From positions 1 to 64,000 of the forward strand of contig JAQQAL010000006.1 of assembly GCA_028532855.1 (NCBI GenBank): 64,000 nt of DNA. Direction: 5' to 3'. Position 1 is the first letter of the stretch, and every line of letters starts with the position of its first letter. The notes beneath the pieces are model-generated. The model searched no databases. It was given only the letters and a program-made list of their open reading frames with translations, and was not told where the DNA came from. The stretch is from Candidatus Thalassospirochaeta sargassi. GTDB lineage: Bacteria; Spirochaetota; Spirochaetia; UBA9216. The position numbers and the translations under genes are program-made. Shown piece by piece: positions 45,208 through 54,021 of this stretch.

Positions 45208-46478
45208 TATTTATCCCCCTTATTCTTATTTCCAGTTATTCCCTTAAACTCATACTTCTGTCTGATTGCAGGTATCATTCCCTCCGGTTTAAATACCATC
45301 ACAAGAACAAGCACCGCACCAAAAATAAGCATTCGCAGCTCGGAAAACGCTCTCAGATACTCAGGAAGTAGAGTGATTATCAGAGCTCCGCTGATTACAC
45401 CCGGTATGGAACCCATACCGCCTAAAACGACCATACATAAAACAAGGATTGATTCCCACATGGTAAAACTTGCGGGATTTATAAATGTAGTCTTTCCGGC
45501 AAAGATAACACCTGCAACACCGGCCCAGAAGGTCGAAAGAGCGAAGGCTGCAAGCTTGGTTTTCCACATATCAATCCCCATAGCTTCACCGGCAATTTCA
45601 TCCTCTCGCATAGCAACCCAGGCACGGCCAAGGCGGCTGTCTTCAAGGCGCCGGACAATAAAAATCGTAATAATGACAAATATTACGATTACATAATATG
45701 TCAATGTCGTCGATTGCTGAATTGAGAAGTCCAGACCAAAAAGAGTCGGCCTGGGGATGTTTGCAATACCACTCGGTCCAAAACTCAGTCCGTTCCAGTT
45801 CTCCATTACAATCCTGAATATCTCTCCGAAGGCAAGAGTTACTATGGCAAGATAATCCCCCCTGAGCCTCAGGACCGGAATTGCAATCAGAATACCGATT
45901 ATCATAGCGAAAATACCGCCGAGCGGCAAAGCCAGCCAGAAGTTCAGACCGAAGTGATAATTCAGTAGAGCATAGGTATAAGCACCTACACCATAGAAAA
46001 CTATGTAACCCAGGACAAGAAGTCCGCCAAGCCCTACTATAATATTCAGCCCGAGTGCAAGCACGACATAGAGAAGTGCGGTAATCATAATGCTCGTCTG
46101 GTACATTCCCGTAACAATCGGGAATAAAACCGCAATAACAAGTATCACCAGGCTACCGACCTTCTTAATCATCGGTTTCTCTTCCATCCTGTCGCGGAGG
46201 GTCTTCTTTTCAACAATCACGCTGCTTGAAACTGCATCAGCCATTCGGCCTTCACGCCTGTCAATCATAAGCTTCCATACATGCGAGAGGATAAAGCTTG
46301 CTACACCTATGATTAGCATATTGAACCATCGCCACTCAACCGTATCGGTAACTGTATTAACCTTAATTACCATGATGGGAAAGGTAAGGAACATGAACCA
46401 GACAGCCATGATGGCAGAGCGTTTTACATCTTTTGCTGTAATATACCGGCTTAAACCGTTTTTTGCTGTATCCGACAT
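45207..46478 (-). CDS. Branched-chain amino-acid ABC transporter permease LivM
   Basis: A 423-residue inner-membrane channel subunit. The N-terminal 115 residues carry two hydrophobic segments and a basic linker, longer than the shortest LivM proteins. The core has about eight helices, including NIIVGLGGLLVLGYIVFYG and GILIAIPVLRLRGDYLAIVT near residues 200-225, and ends in a segment VMVFKPEGMIPA. It pairs with LivH. It lies 9 bases after livH. Confidence 0.9.
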   Translation of the reverse strand: MSDTAKNGLSRYITAKDVKRSAIMAVWFMFLTFPIMVIKVNTVTDTVEWRWFNMLIIGVASFILSHVWKLMIDRREGRMADAVSSSVIVEKKTLRDRMEEKPMIKKVGSLVILVIAVLFPIVTGMYQTSIMITALLYVVLALGLNIIVGLGGLLVLGYIVFYGVGAYTYALLNYHFGLNFWLALPLGGIFAMIIGILIAIPVLRLRGDYLAIVTLAFGEIFRIVMENWNGLSFGPSGIANIPRPTLFGLDFSIQQSTTLTYYVIVIFVIITIFIVRRLEDSRLGRAWVAMREDEIAGEAMGIDMWKTKLAAFALSTFWAGVAGVIFAGKTTFINPASFTMWESILVLCMVVLGGMGSIPGVISGALIITLLPEYLRAFSELRMLIFGAVLVLVMVFKPEGMIPAIRQKYEFKGITGNKNKGDK

Positions 46479-46487
46479 AACTACCTC

Positions 46488-47396
46488 CTACACCTTTTTC
46501 TTGGTCGGTTTGCCGAGCAACCCGGACGGTCTGAAAATAAGGATTATTATAAGAAACGCAAAGGCGAATACATCTTCATAATCACTGGAAATATAGCCGG
46601 TTCCGAAACTCTCAGTTAAGCCCAGAACAAAACTACCAAGCACCGCTCCGGGAATCGAACCGATTCCGCCAAGGACAGCTGCAACAAATGCTTTTATACC
46701 AGCGATGAACCCGATATAAAAATTAATCTGTCCTACATGGGAGCTTATAAGAACACCACCAATAGCCGCAGTAGACGAACCTATCAGAAATGTAAACATG
46801 ATGACCCGGTTTACATTAATTCCCACAAGCTGAGCCATAATCTTATCCTGAGCCGTGGCTCTCATAGCTTTGCCAATCCTCGTATATCTGATCAGCAGCG
46901 TAAACAGAATCATTACAACTGCCGTGGTAACCAGTATAATAAACTGGGTTGTGTTCATAATATTTGAAACCGGATCCAGAAAGGCAAGATCAGGAATCAG
47001 TTCCGGAAAAGGCTGAAAGTCGGAAGTCTGTGCAAGCAGAACGTAATTCTGAAGAAACATCGACATACCGATTGCACTAATCAGAGCCGATAATCTCGGC
47101 GCCTTTCGCAGCGGTTTGTATGCGATCTTTTCCATTGTAATTCCGTAACTTGCCGACCAGACGACGGCTACTACAGCCGCAATAAGAAAAATAAGAACCG
47201 GGTCGAGTCCGGTGAACGCAAGTGCTCCTGAAACTATCAGGGCTGTAAAAGCGCCTATCATATAAATCTCGCCATGAGCGAAGTTTATAAGCTGGATAAT
47301 ACCGTATACCATCGTATAACCCAGCGCTATAAGCGCGTAAATACTTCCTCTTGTCAATCCGCCAAGAAAAAGTTCAATAAAATAAGTACTATTCAT
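46488..47396 (-). CDS. Branched-chain amino-acid ABC transporter permease LivH
   Basis: A 302-residue channel subunit with about eight helices. The N-terminus GLTRGSIYALIALGYTMVYG and the following INFAHGEIYMIGA are LivH hallmarks. The C-terminal VLGGIGSIPGAVLGSFVLG and LIFRPSGLLG match the family. AGGAG precedes the ATG. A terminator-like hairpin separates it from livK, so the permease and ATPase genes are probably made at a lower level than the binding protein. Confidence 0.92.
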   Translation of the reverse strand: MNSTYFIELFLGGLTRGSIYALIALGYTMVYGIIQLINFAHGEIYMIGAFTALIVSGALAFTGLDPVLIFLIAAVVAVVWSASYGITMEKIAYKPLRKAPRLSALISAIGMSMFLQNYVLLAQTSDFQPFPELIPDLAFLDPVSNIMNTTQFIILVTTAVVMILFTLLIRYTRIGKAMRATAQDKIMAQLVGINVNRVIMFTFLIGSSTAAIGGVLISSHVGQINFYIGFIAGIKAFVAAVLGGIGSIPGAVLGSFVLGLTESFGTGYISSDYEDVFAFAFLIIILIFRPSGLLGKPTKKKV

Positions 47397-47452
47397 ATTT
47401 GAATAACTCCTCTACCTTGAGGCTTAATTTTGGTAGAATTTTTAGATAGATG

Positions 47453-47487
47453 GAAAAACAAACACACGGACCGGTAGGCCCGCGTGT
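47453..47487 (-). terminator. Internal attenuating terminator between livK and livH
   Basis: On the minus strand ACACGCGG and CCGTGTGT form an 8-bp stem with one G-U around a C/G-rich loop, followed by TTGTTTTT. Partial termination here would leave more livK message than livHMGF message, as is common for binding-protein transporters. Confidence 0.65.
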
Positions 47488-47519
47488 CTGCATCTTGAAT
47501 AATCAGAGTAATATAAAGA

Positions 47520-48644
47520 TTACTGGATTTCTACGTAAACGCCGTTCTGTACCTGAAATACGGAAAACCCTACACCGATTGCATCACCCTTATTATCGAA
47601 ACTTATACTTCCGAGGGTAGTATCAACATATTCGCTCTGAAGAGCCTTTGTCAGCGCATCATAATCGGTAGAACCGGCTTTCTCAATTGCATTGAGAATA
47701 GCAGTAGTTGCTGCGTATGCGTTCAGGAAGAATGCACCCGGATCTTCGCCGTACTTGTCCTGATGAGCCTTGTTCGCAGCCATTGTCAGGGTATTGGAAG
47801 AGGTATCCATAGGTCCTGTTGCATAAACTCCCTCAGCATATTCACCGGCAACCTTGATGAAGGTATCGTCTTTAACACCGTCATCAGAGATGAATACTGT
47901 GTCCATTCCCTTCTTTCTCATCTGACCTACAAGCTTAGATGCTTCAGGATGGTAACCGCCGTAGATAATTGCCTCTGCACCGGAATTTTTAACCTTATTA
48001 AGAACCGCAGAATAGTCTACAGCACCAACAGTTATTCCCTCGTAAAGAACGATTTCAGCTACACCATCGCTTTCAATCATAGCCTTTGCGAATTCAGCAA
48101 GTCCCTTACCATAGTCACCCTTATCATGAAGAACAGCTAGCTTTTTAAACCCGAGGGTCTGAGTTGCGAAATCAACTTCGAGACGTGCCTGAGCATCATC
48201 CGGAGCTATTGTTCTGTAGAAGTTCGGGTAATCTCCGCTCTGAGTAAGCGGCGGGTTAGTTGCCGACGGGGAAATACAAATTATATCAGAATCCTTGTAG
48301 ATACCGAGAGCAGCCTTTGTAGCGCCTGAACAGATGTGTCCGATAACCGCAACGACTTCCTCTCCTACAAGTTTTGCAGCAGTATTAGTTGCAACTTCGG
48401 GTTTACAAACATCATCTTCAACCACGAGTTCGATCTGTTTACCGAGAACGCCGCCATTGGCATTCCAATCTTCTACTACAAGTTCAGCAGCCTTTACTGA
48501 AGGAATTCCGTATGAAGCGAGGTCTCCGCTGTGTGCACCTGCAACACCGATTTTGATTGTTCCGCTGTCTTTTGAACATCCTGAAAGGAATGCAAATGAC
48601 ACCAGAACTGCAGCAACAAGAAAAATTACAGTAAATTTTTTCAC
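47520..48644 (-). CDS. Branched-chain amino-acid-type ABC transporter substrate-binding lipoprotein (LivK)
   Basis: 374 residues. A GTG start with CGGAGG 6 bases upstream opens a signal peptide (VKKFTVIFLVAAVLVSFAFL) ending in lipobox LSGC. The mature part is the periplasmic type I binding fold: IGVAGAHSGDLASYG near residue 30, EVVAVIGHICSGATKAA near 105, and SPSATNPPLTQSGDYPNFYR near 130. Ligands in the family include Leu, Ile, Val and other amino acids or amides; which one is bound here cannot be read. It is first gene of the liv operon, with a palindrome in its promoter region. Confidence 0.9.
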   Translation of the reverse strand: MKKFTVIFLVAAVLVSFAFLSGCSKDSGTIKIGVAGAHSGDLASYGIPSVKAAELVVEDWNANGGVLGKQIELVVEDDVCKPEVATNTAAKLVGEEVVAVIGHICSGATKAALGIYKDSDIICISPSATNPPLTQSGDYPNFYRTIAPDDAQARLEVDFATQTLGFKKLAVLHDKGDYGKGLAEFAKAMIESDGVAEIVLYEGITVGAVDYSAVLNKVKNSGAEAIIYGGYHPEASKLVGQMRKKGMDTVFISDDGVKDDTFIKVAGEYAEGVYATGPMDTSSNTLTMAANKAHQDKYGEDPGAFFLNAYAATTAILNAIEKAGSTDYDALTKALQSEYVDTTLGSISFDNKGDAIGVGFSVFQVQNGVYVEIQ

Positions 48645-48672
48645 GTTTTGCCTCCGTTTTGATTTGTTGACT

Positions 48673-48696
48673 ATGTTTGTAATATATAACAAACAT
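48673..48696. promoter_or_regulatory. Palindrome upstream of livK
   Basis: ATGTTTGT and ACAAACAT are perfect 8-bp arms around an 8-base A/T spacer. It lies 29 bases upstream of the livK start and overlaps the likely promoter (TATATT on the minus strand), so it is a good repressor site candidate. Confidence 0.5.
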
Positions 48697-48832
48697 TTGA
48701 TTGAATTTCCAGTGCATTACTACCTGCAACCGGTCAATCAAGTCATTATTTTAACAGCTTAAACCGAGATGATCCAGACATATATAAAAAAAACTATACT
48801 TATGCTTCAGTATAACTTAGGCAAAAGAAAAA

Positions 48833-50074
48833 TCAGCTGTTCTGAAGATGCGGTACAGTGACACTTGCATCAGGCATCACTGCTAAAAGGAATTTTGTAT
48901 TCCCTTGATTGACGCTGATCAGTTCGTCGACAGTCTGCTGAAGATTCTCAACCGGGTTAATAAATACTGATTTCAGAACATCCGAATCCAAGCCGGTAAA
49001 GGCTGCAACATTTGCCTTTGAACATATTTCTGCAATTTTGGCAGCCTTATGATAGCCGAGTCTATAGCCGGCCTCGATCTTGGAATAAACTGCTTCCGGA
49101 CTAGGGCATGAGGCCAGAAGATCTCTGAAGGTGTCCTCACCAATTCCATCGCGGCAGGCCGACACAAGAATCAGGGTGCCGCCAGACTTTAATGCCAGTT
49201 TCGCATTCTCAATAGCCTTCTGTGACTGATACAGATCTATATCCATAGGATATTTCGCACAGGCAATAACGGCGTCAGCCTGCTGCTTAAGCGGTACTAC
49301 AAAAACCTCATCAGCCTTCTGCACAGCAGCATCAAATGCATCCTCCAGTCCGCCGGCAGTAACCCCATAGAGGTTCTGATTCCGGTCAAGCACAGTCATT
49401 ATTGTAAGCACGTTTTTATCAATCAGGCGGCATGCTTCGAGCATATCTTCATGCACCGGGTTCCCGTGAAGGGCTAGGGTTTGAGCCCGGGGCGAGAGCG
49501 CCAGCTTGTGATTCTGTTCTATAGTACTGTATGCCGCTACACCGGGAAGCAACCCCTTGCGCCCTCCTGTGTAGCCTGCGAAATAATGGGGCTCAACCGA
49601 ACCGATTATAAGCACCCTTTCAGCTTGCCTGACCTTTGAATTAAGTTTTACCTCGGTTCCGCGCGAGGTTGTGCCTATGACAAATGTTTCATCAGTTCTG
49701 GCGTTATGGGCGGAGATGCAGGATCTGAAACGCTCGAGGGTGCTGCCGAAGATATACTCTAGTTCCGTTTCAGTCGGCGCACGATGAACGCCGGTGGCAA
49801 CGATAAACTCCGCACCCGCTGCGTCAAGTTCATCGGCGAGGATCTCGAGCACAGTCCGGGTCGGGGTCGGCCGAGTACCGTCGTTCACTATCACAAGGAG
49901 TTTTCCGGGCGCCTTTATAAATTCGTCCCAACCGCCAGAGAAAAGGGCTTCATAAACGGCACCGTTCGCGTCAGAGCAGACCGGGACCTCATTTGGTTCA
50001 AGAACAACGGTCCCGCAGTTATCCGGAAGGGCAATCTGTATTTCGGTCTGTTCCCAGGGAAGGTTTAGCGTCAT
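48833..50074 (-). CDS. LarA-family nickel-pincer racemase
   Basis: A 413-residue protein of the lactate racemase family. Features are IVNDGTRPTPTRTVLEILADE near residue 62, GVHRAPTETELEYIFG near 95, EPHYFAGYTGGRKGLLPGVAAY near 165-186 (the Lys-containing cofactor-attachment loop region), and a following HKLALSP and HGNPVHEDM. LarA enzymes use a nickel-pincer nucleotide cofactor built by LarB, LarC and LarE; none of these is in the window. Several paralogues racemise or epimerise other hydroxy acids, so the substrate is open. It appears to be a single gene. Confidence 0.85.
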   Translation of the reverse strand: MTLNLPWEQTEIQIALPDNCGTVVLEPNEVPVCSDANGAVYEALFSGGWDEFIKAPGKLLVIVNDGTRPTPTRTVLEILADELDAAGAEFIVATGVHRAPTETELEYIFGSTLERFRSCISAHNARTDETFVIGTTSRGTEVKLNSKVRQAERVLIIGSVEPHYFAGYTGGRKGLLPGVAAYSTIEQNHKLALSPRAQTLALHGNPVHEDMLEACRLIDKNVLTIMTVLDRNQNLYGVTAGGLEDAFDAAVQKADEVFVVPLKQQADAVIACAKYPMDIDLYQSQKAIENAKLALKSGGTLILVSACRDGIGEDTFRDLLASCPSPEAVYSKIEAGYRLGYHKAAKIAEICSKANVAAFTGLDSDVLKSVFINPVENLQQTVDELISVNQGNTKFLLAVMPDASVTVPHLQNS

Positions 50075-50167
50075 AAGTTATTCTAAGGTTTTAAGTATCA
50101 CTGCGCAAGCTCGTATTCCGTGCAAACTGAAATACATTATAAAATCGCTTCCTTGATAGGAGCGTAA

Positions 50168-51295
50168 TCACCGCCTCTGCTTATAATATTTTCTAATCTG
50201 CTTTGTAATATCCTTCCATCGCTGCTCCTGTTTACCTGCCCCCTTTTCGCTCTGCCTGCGCTCGAGATAATCTAGTTCGCGCTTAAGTCCCAGATAGTTA
50301 TCGAACCTCCGTTTCTCAAGCTCCCCAGATGCAAGAGCCTCCTGCACCGCGCAGCCGGGTTCCCCCTGATGTGTACAGTCACTGAAGCGGCAGCCTGCGG
50401 CGATTTCAGCTATCTCACTGAAAACATCGTCAGCACTTTCTGAATCGGCCCAAAGCTGCATCTCCCTCATACCCGGGCTGTCTATCATAAGCAGGCCGGA
50501 CTCAAGGCGGAACAGCTCACGATGGGTGGTTGTATGCCTGCCGCGCAGATCGGCCGCCCTCTGGGAACCTGTCTTCTGCAGTTCACTTCCCGCAAGGGCA
50601 TTAATCAGTGTAGACTTCCCTACCCCCGACGGTCCTGCAAGTGCAATTATCATCCCCGGCTCAAGCCCCGCCCCTCCCTCAGGCTGAGTTCCGATCCGAA
50701 GCTGCTCTAGCCCTTGGCCCGTAACTGCGCTGACCAGATGGACCCCGACTCCGGGGGCTGAGGCCTCGGCAACAAGCAGGGCCGCCTCGCGCTCCTCTTC
50801 ACTGCAGAGATCCGCCTTGTTCAGCACGACAACGGGCTGCGCGCCGGAATCCCATGCTACCGTCAGGTAACGTTCAAGGCCGGATGCTGTAAAATTGCGG
50901 CCGCCGTTGATTGCAAACACCAGAAATATTACATCGATATTTGCTGCAATAACCTGCTCTTCGGTTATATCCCCGGCGGCTTTTCTTGAGAAGCAGCTGC
51001 GACGGCGCGCAACCCATTCAATTACGGCAAGGCTGTCATCTGCTGAGCGATAAGCAACCCAATCGCCAACCGCCGGATAATCGGCTGCAGTCACTGCCCT
51101 GTACCTGAATGATCCGCTTACCTCGGCATTCATAGTACCGCCGCCGGTGAAGCCGCAGTCCCTGACCGCAATCTGGTAGATTCCGCGGTTTTCACGGACT
51201 ATTCTGCCGAAACTCAGCTCTTCATTCCGGCAACGTTCAATTTCATCATTGCCGGGGAGGATTCCCCAGCCGTTTTCATCATAGTTAACATTCAT
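50168..51295 (-). CDS. Ribosome small-subunit GTPase RsgA
   Basis: A 375-residue circularly permuted GTPase acting late in 30S subunit assembly. An N-terminal OB-fold region (about 35-105) is followed by G4 VVLNKADLC near residue 157, then G1 GPSGVGKSTLINA near 220, and G3 DSPGMRE near 273. The C-terminal zinc site reads C-x5-C-T-H-x-x-E-P-x-C near 297-310. The G4-G1-G3 order is diagnostic. Its start shares one base with the stop of the RNHCP gene. Confidence 0.92.
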   Translation of the reverse strand: MNVNYDENGWGILPGNDEIERCRNEELSFGRIVRENRGIYQIAVRDCGFTGGGTMNAEVSGSFRYRAVTAADYPAVGDWVAYRSADDSLAVIEWVARRRSCFSRKAAGDITEEQVIAANIDVIFLVFAINGGRNFTASGLERYLTVAWDSGAQPVVVLNKADLCSEEEREAALLVAEASAPGVGVHLVSAVTGQGLEQLRIGTQPEGGAGLEPGMIIALAGPSGVGKSTLINALAGSELQKTGSQRAADLRGRHTTTHRELFRLESGLLMIDSPGMREMQLWADSESADDVFSEIAEIAAGCRFSDCTHQGEPGCAVQEALASGELEKRRFDNYLGLKRELDYLERRQSEKGAGKQEQRWKDITKQIRKYYKQRR

Positions 51296-51669
51296 TATTC
51301 ACCTATCTTTTCCAGTGTTTTCTCCGCCGGAAACGGCAGCATCATAAGCGGTTTTGCCGCTAAAGTGAACAGCAGAACTTCGTTATCATCCGCTGCAATC
51401 CTGTTTGTACGGATAAATCCGCATTTGGCACATCTGCGTATCAGAGCCCATTCGCCGGAGGGCTTTACCCATACACCGATGGGTTCCATCTCGCCTCGAC
51501 ACCCGCAGCGCCTGCCGCCCTTTCCAAGATCAACATGCAGGCTGTATAGACAGGTCTGACAATGGTTGCGTTGCCTGCTTCCTGATTTAACAGGTACAAC
51601 AGCACCTCCGCAATGACTGCAGATAAAGGTTTCGGTATTAATATTATTTGTATGCCGGTTTCTGGACAT
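51295..51669 (-). CDS. RNHCP-domain zinc-ribbon protein
   Basis: A 124-residue basic protein with several Cys pairs: CSHCGG near residue 17, RNHCQTC near 36, CGCRG near 55 and CAKCGF near 80. The segment RQRNHCQTCLYSLHVD matches the RNHCP domain, a small zinc-binding domain of unknown function, perhaps RNA-related. Co-translation with rsgA (one-base overlap) suggests a link to ribosome assembly, which is inference. Confidence 0.8.
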   Translation of the reverse strand: MSRNRHTNNINTETFICSHCGGAVVPVKSGSRQRNHCQTCLYSLHVDLGKGGRRCGCRGEMEPIGVWVKPSGEWALIRRCAKCGFIRTNRIAADDNEVLLFTLAAKPLMMLPFPAEKTLEKIGE

Positions 51670-51992
51670 GGTTTTCCTTTATGCTTGTTACTGTATTGAG
51701 TTGCATGGAAAATAGATGTCCTGTTCGGGAAAAAATTCTACGAGATTTTCTGTGAGGATAGATCGGAAAAGAAATCGGAATTACTCCGTCATAATTCTAA
51801 AAAAATGTTCAATGGCGAGATTATCTAATTCCGAGCATCCTGAACAGGAACATCCCTAATTACAAAATCCAACATTAACGCCTCCTTGCTTGGCAGTGAT
51901 AATCTGACTATACGACACTTTTTTTAATTTGCCAAGTGTAGTGCCCTGCAGGTATTGATCCGGTTCCAAATTTTGTGCATTAGTAAAGGTAG
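51670..51992. other. Intergenic region with nested inverted repeats
   Basis: No established gene is seen. It holds the 140-bp inverted-repeat element (51715-51854), a 16-codon leftward frame with a strong ribosome site (51825-51875), and another pair of arms, CTTGGCA/TGCCAAG, near 51888-51937. The last 50 bases lead to the DMT-type transporter gene. Confidence 0.5.
51715..51854. repeat. 140-bp element with long terminal inverted repeats
   Basis: GATGT-CCTGTTCGGG at the left end pairs with CCTGAACAGGAACATC at the right end (one bulge, one G-U). Inside, TCGGAATTA (51775-51783) pairs perfectly with TAATTCCGA (51826-51834). On the minus strand it reads DNLAIEHFFRIMTE, which resembles the end motif of IS3-type transposases. 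A MITE or IS remnant is possible; a structured RNA is the alternative. No target-site duplication is clear. Confidence 0.4.
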
Positions 51993-52856
51993 ATGATGAG
52001 TCAAAAAGAGGAAAATAAATTAAAACCGATATTTTTAGTGCTTACAGCAACCCTCCTGTTCAGTATCGGTGCACCGATTAGTAAGATAACTCACAGTTCA
52101 CCAATGGTCCTGACGTTCTTCAGATGCGGCTCCGGACTTACCGTATTTATCATCTATGGTCTTTATACCGGCAGCTGCAGACCTTTTAAAATAAAACCCA
52201 GACTGATAATTGGGGGCGTCCTGTATGCCGCAACCTCGCTATCATTTTATACTGCCTTAAAATTCACAACTGCGGCCAATGCAACAATTTTAGGCAACAC
52301 TTCTCCATTCTTCATTGCAATTCTTGGATTCATTTTTCTTCAGGAAAAACCTCTGAAACAGGACTGGATTATACTCTCTATTATTATGGCAGGCATAGTT
52401 CTCTGCTTTTTCAGCGGAATTTCTTTTAACGGCTCGAAAGGCGACTTGCTTGCTCTGGCTGCGGGGTTTTTCTTTTCAATACTAGCGGTAATCATAAAAG
52501 ACGCAGGACCTGAAGATGCTATTCAACCGCTGATCTGGGGAAATCTCATAGCAATTATCGTTACCGTACCGAGTCTGTTCATTCCCGATTCTGTCATACC
52601 GGGCAATATACCTTTTTTTATAGTTCTAGGAATTTTTCAAATGGCGACGCCCTTTATATTATACGCAAAGGGTCAGGCAAAAATGGGAACTATGGAAGCA
52701 TCCCTGTTCAAACTCCTGGAACCGGTTGCAGCTACTGTCTGGGTAGCAATACTCGTCAGTGAAATACCTTCTGTCTTGTCAATAATAGGCGGTTCTCTCG
52801 TCATTGCGGCACTCTTTTTTAAGACATTTTTTGCATACATTAAAACACGTAAATAA
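51993..52856 (+). CDS. EamA/DMT-family transporter
   Basis: 287 residues with ten hydrophobic segments in two homologous halves. The first half starts TLLFSIGAPISKITHSSPMVLTFFRCG; the second includes GDLLALAAGFFFSILAVIIKDAG. GQAKMGTMEASLFKLLEPVAATVW near residue 225 is the usual second-half EamA motif. It would be a metabolite exporter or importer in the inner membrane; the substrate is unknown. It points towards the TRAP genes but ends 81 bases before the dctP start, where a separate strong promoter lies. Confidence 0.85.
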   Translation: MMSQKEENKLKPIFLVLTATLLFSIGAPISKITHSSPMVLTFFRCGSGLTVFIIYGLYTGSCRPFKIKPRLIIGGVLYAATSLSFYTALKFTTAANATILGNTSPFFIAILGFIFLQEKPLKQDWIILSIIMAGIVLCFFSGISFNGSKGDLLALAAGFFFSILAVIIKDAGPEDAIQPLIWGNLIAIIVTVPSLFIPDSVIPGNIPFFIVLGIFQMATPFILYAKGQAKMGTMEASLFKLLEPVAATVWVAILVSEIPSVLSIIGGSLVIAALFFKTFFAYIKTRK

Positions 52857-52859
52857 AAT

Positions 52860-52913
52860 TTGACAGCCAATTATAGTCATGTTATCATGTTCTCAATAAG
52901 AAACAGTGTTTCT
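52860..52913 (+). promoter_or_regulatory. Promoter and KdgR-box-like operator of the uronate operon
   Basis: TTGACA (52860-52865) and TATCAT (52883-52888) are 17 bases apart. Directly downstream, AGAAACA-G-TGTTTCT at 52899-52913 is a perfect 15-bp palindrome over the expected transcription start. Its core GAAAC-A-x-T-GTTTC matches the enterobacterial KdgR box (TGAAACA/TGTTTCA) as I know it, and an IclR-type gene lies in the same locus. Confidence 0.7.
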
Positions 52914-52937
52914 AATCAGAAACTCAGGAGGATAAGA

Positions 52938-53969
52938 ATGAAAAAGATTATAGTTTGTCTATTAGTAGCAGCTATGTTTGCAGGCTTCGCCTTTGCAGGA
53001 GGCCAGCAGGAAACACAGGGGGAAGAAACAGTTGCAGCTGAGGCTGAACCTCAGACCTATTTATTTAAGTATGCTCACACGCAGTCTCCAAACCATCCGC
53101 GGAGTCTGTCGATGGACTTCTTCAAAGAACAGCTTGAAAAAGCCAGTAACGGCAGAATAGAGGTTGAACTCTATTACAACGGGGTGCTCGGCACAGAGGC
53201 TGAAGTACTGGACATGGTAAAGCTCGGTTCTGTACAGGGATCCAGGGGCGGTTTATTTGAAAGAGCAAATAAAAAGTATCTGATCTACACCCTCCCGTTC
53301 ATGTTCAACAATACAGATCAGGTTCAGGAGATTATGTTCGGACCAATCGGTAAGGAAATCAATAAAGGCGCACTTGAAAACGGGCTTTATATTCCCGCAA
53401 CCGGTGTTGCAGGCGGTTTCAGAAACATAACAAACAGTGTACGTCCGATCAAAACCGTTGATGATCTCAAAGGACTCAAGATGAGAACTCCGCCGATCGA
53501 TATGACAATAAAAACTTTCAAGGCTATCGGTGCCAACCCGCAGCAGGTTGCCTACACAGAGACCTATATGGCCCTGAAAACCGGTGTTGTAGACGGCCAG
53601 GAAAACCCGTTCTCAAACATTGTTGATATGAAGTTCTACGAAGCACAGAAATACCTATCACTCGTCAACTGGCAGATTCATCCGGATCCCTTCTATGTTA
53701 ATCCTGACTGGTACAACGCTCTTCCTGACGACTTGAAAGCAATATTTGATTCAGTAGCAGAATCAACAATGAAATACTCCAATGAAAAATGGCTGGGCGG
53801 CGAAAAAGACTACTTTTACACACTTAAAGAAAATCTTGAAGTAAATGAAATTTCGCCTGCTGATCATGCCGGATTTGTAGAAGCTGCAAGACCTGTATGG
53901 CAGGGCTATGTAGATGATGGTTATTTCACATGGGATGAAATTAACGCAATACTTGACGCAGCAAAATAA
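52938..53969 (+). CDS. TRAP transporter substrate-binding protein DctP
   Basis: 343 residues. AGGAGG precedes an ATG that begins a signal peptide (MKKIIVCLLVAAMFAGFAFA); the frame is also open upstream, without a ribosome site. The mature protein has the DctP fold: KYAHTQSPNHPRS near residue 45, a central GLKMRTPPIDMTIKTFKAIG near 185 with the ligand-binding Arg, and YMALKTGVVDGQENPFSNI near 215. The linked kdu genes suggest a uronate such as 5-keto-4-deoxyuronate or an oligogalacturonide product as ligand, but this is context only. It is first gene of the operon under the palindrome-bearing promoter. Confidence 0.9.
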   Translation: MKKIIVCLLVAAMFAGFAFAGGQQETQGEETVAAEAEPQTYLFKYAHTQSPNHPRSLSMDFFKEQLEKASNGRIEVELYYNGVLGTEAEVLDMVKLGSVQGSRGGLFERANKKYLIYTLPFMFNNTDQVQEIMFGPIGKEINKGALENGLYIPATGVAGGFRNITNSVRPIKTVDDLKGLKMRTPPIDMTIKTFKAIGANPQQVAYTETYMALKTGVVDGQENPFSNIVDMKFYEAQKYLSLVNWQIHPDPFYVNPDWYNALPDDLKAIFDSVAESTMKYSNEKWLGGEKDYFYTLKENLEVNEISPADHAGFVEAARPVWQGYVDDGYFTWDEINAILDAAK

Positions 53970-53978
53970 ATCCTGAAT

Positions 53979-54004
53979 GCCGGGGTCACCCCCGGCATTT
54001 TCTT
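53979..54004 (+). terminator. Attenuating hairpin between dctP and dctQ
   Basis: GCCGGGG and CCCCGGC are perfect 7-bp arms with a 4-base loop, followed by ATTTTCTT. Partial stopping here would raise dctP above dctQM. Confidence 0.65.
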
Positions 54005-54021
54005 ATGGAGTAATTTATCTT

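Noticed and set aside
52860-52937. N-terminal extension of DctP
   Set aside because: The extension starts inside the -35 box TTGACA and covers the promoter and palindrome; AGGAGG and a signal peptide define the start at 52938.
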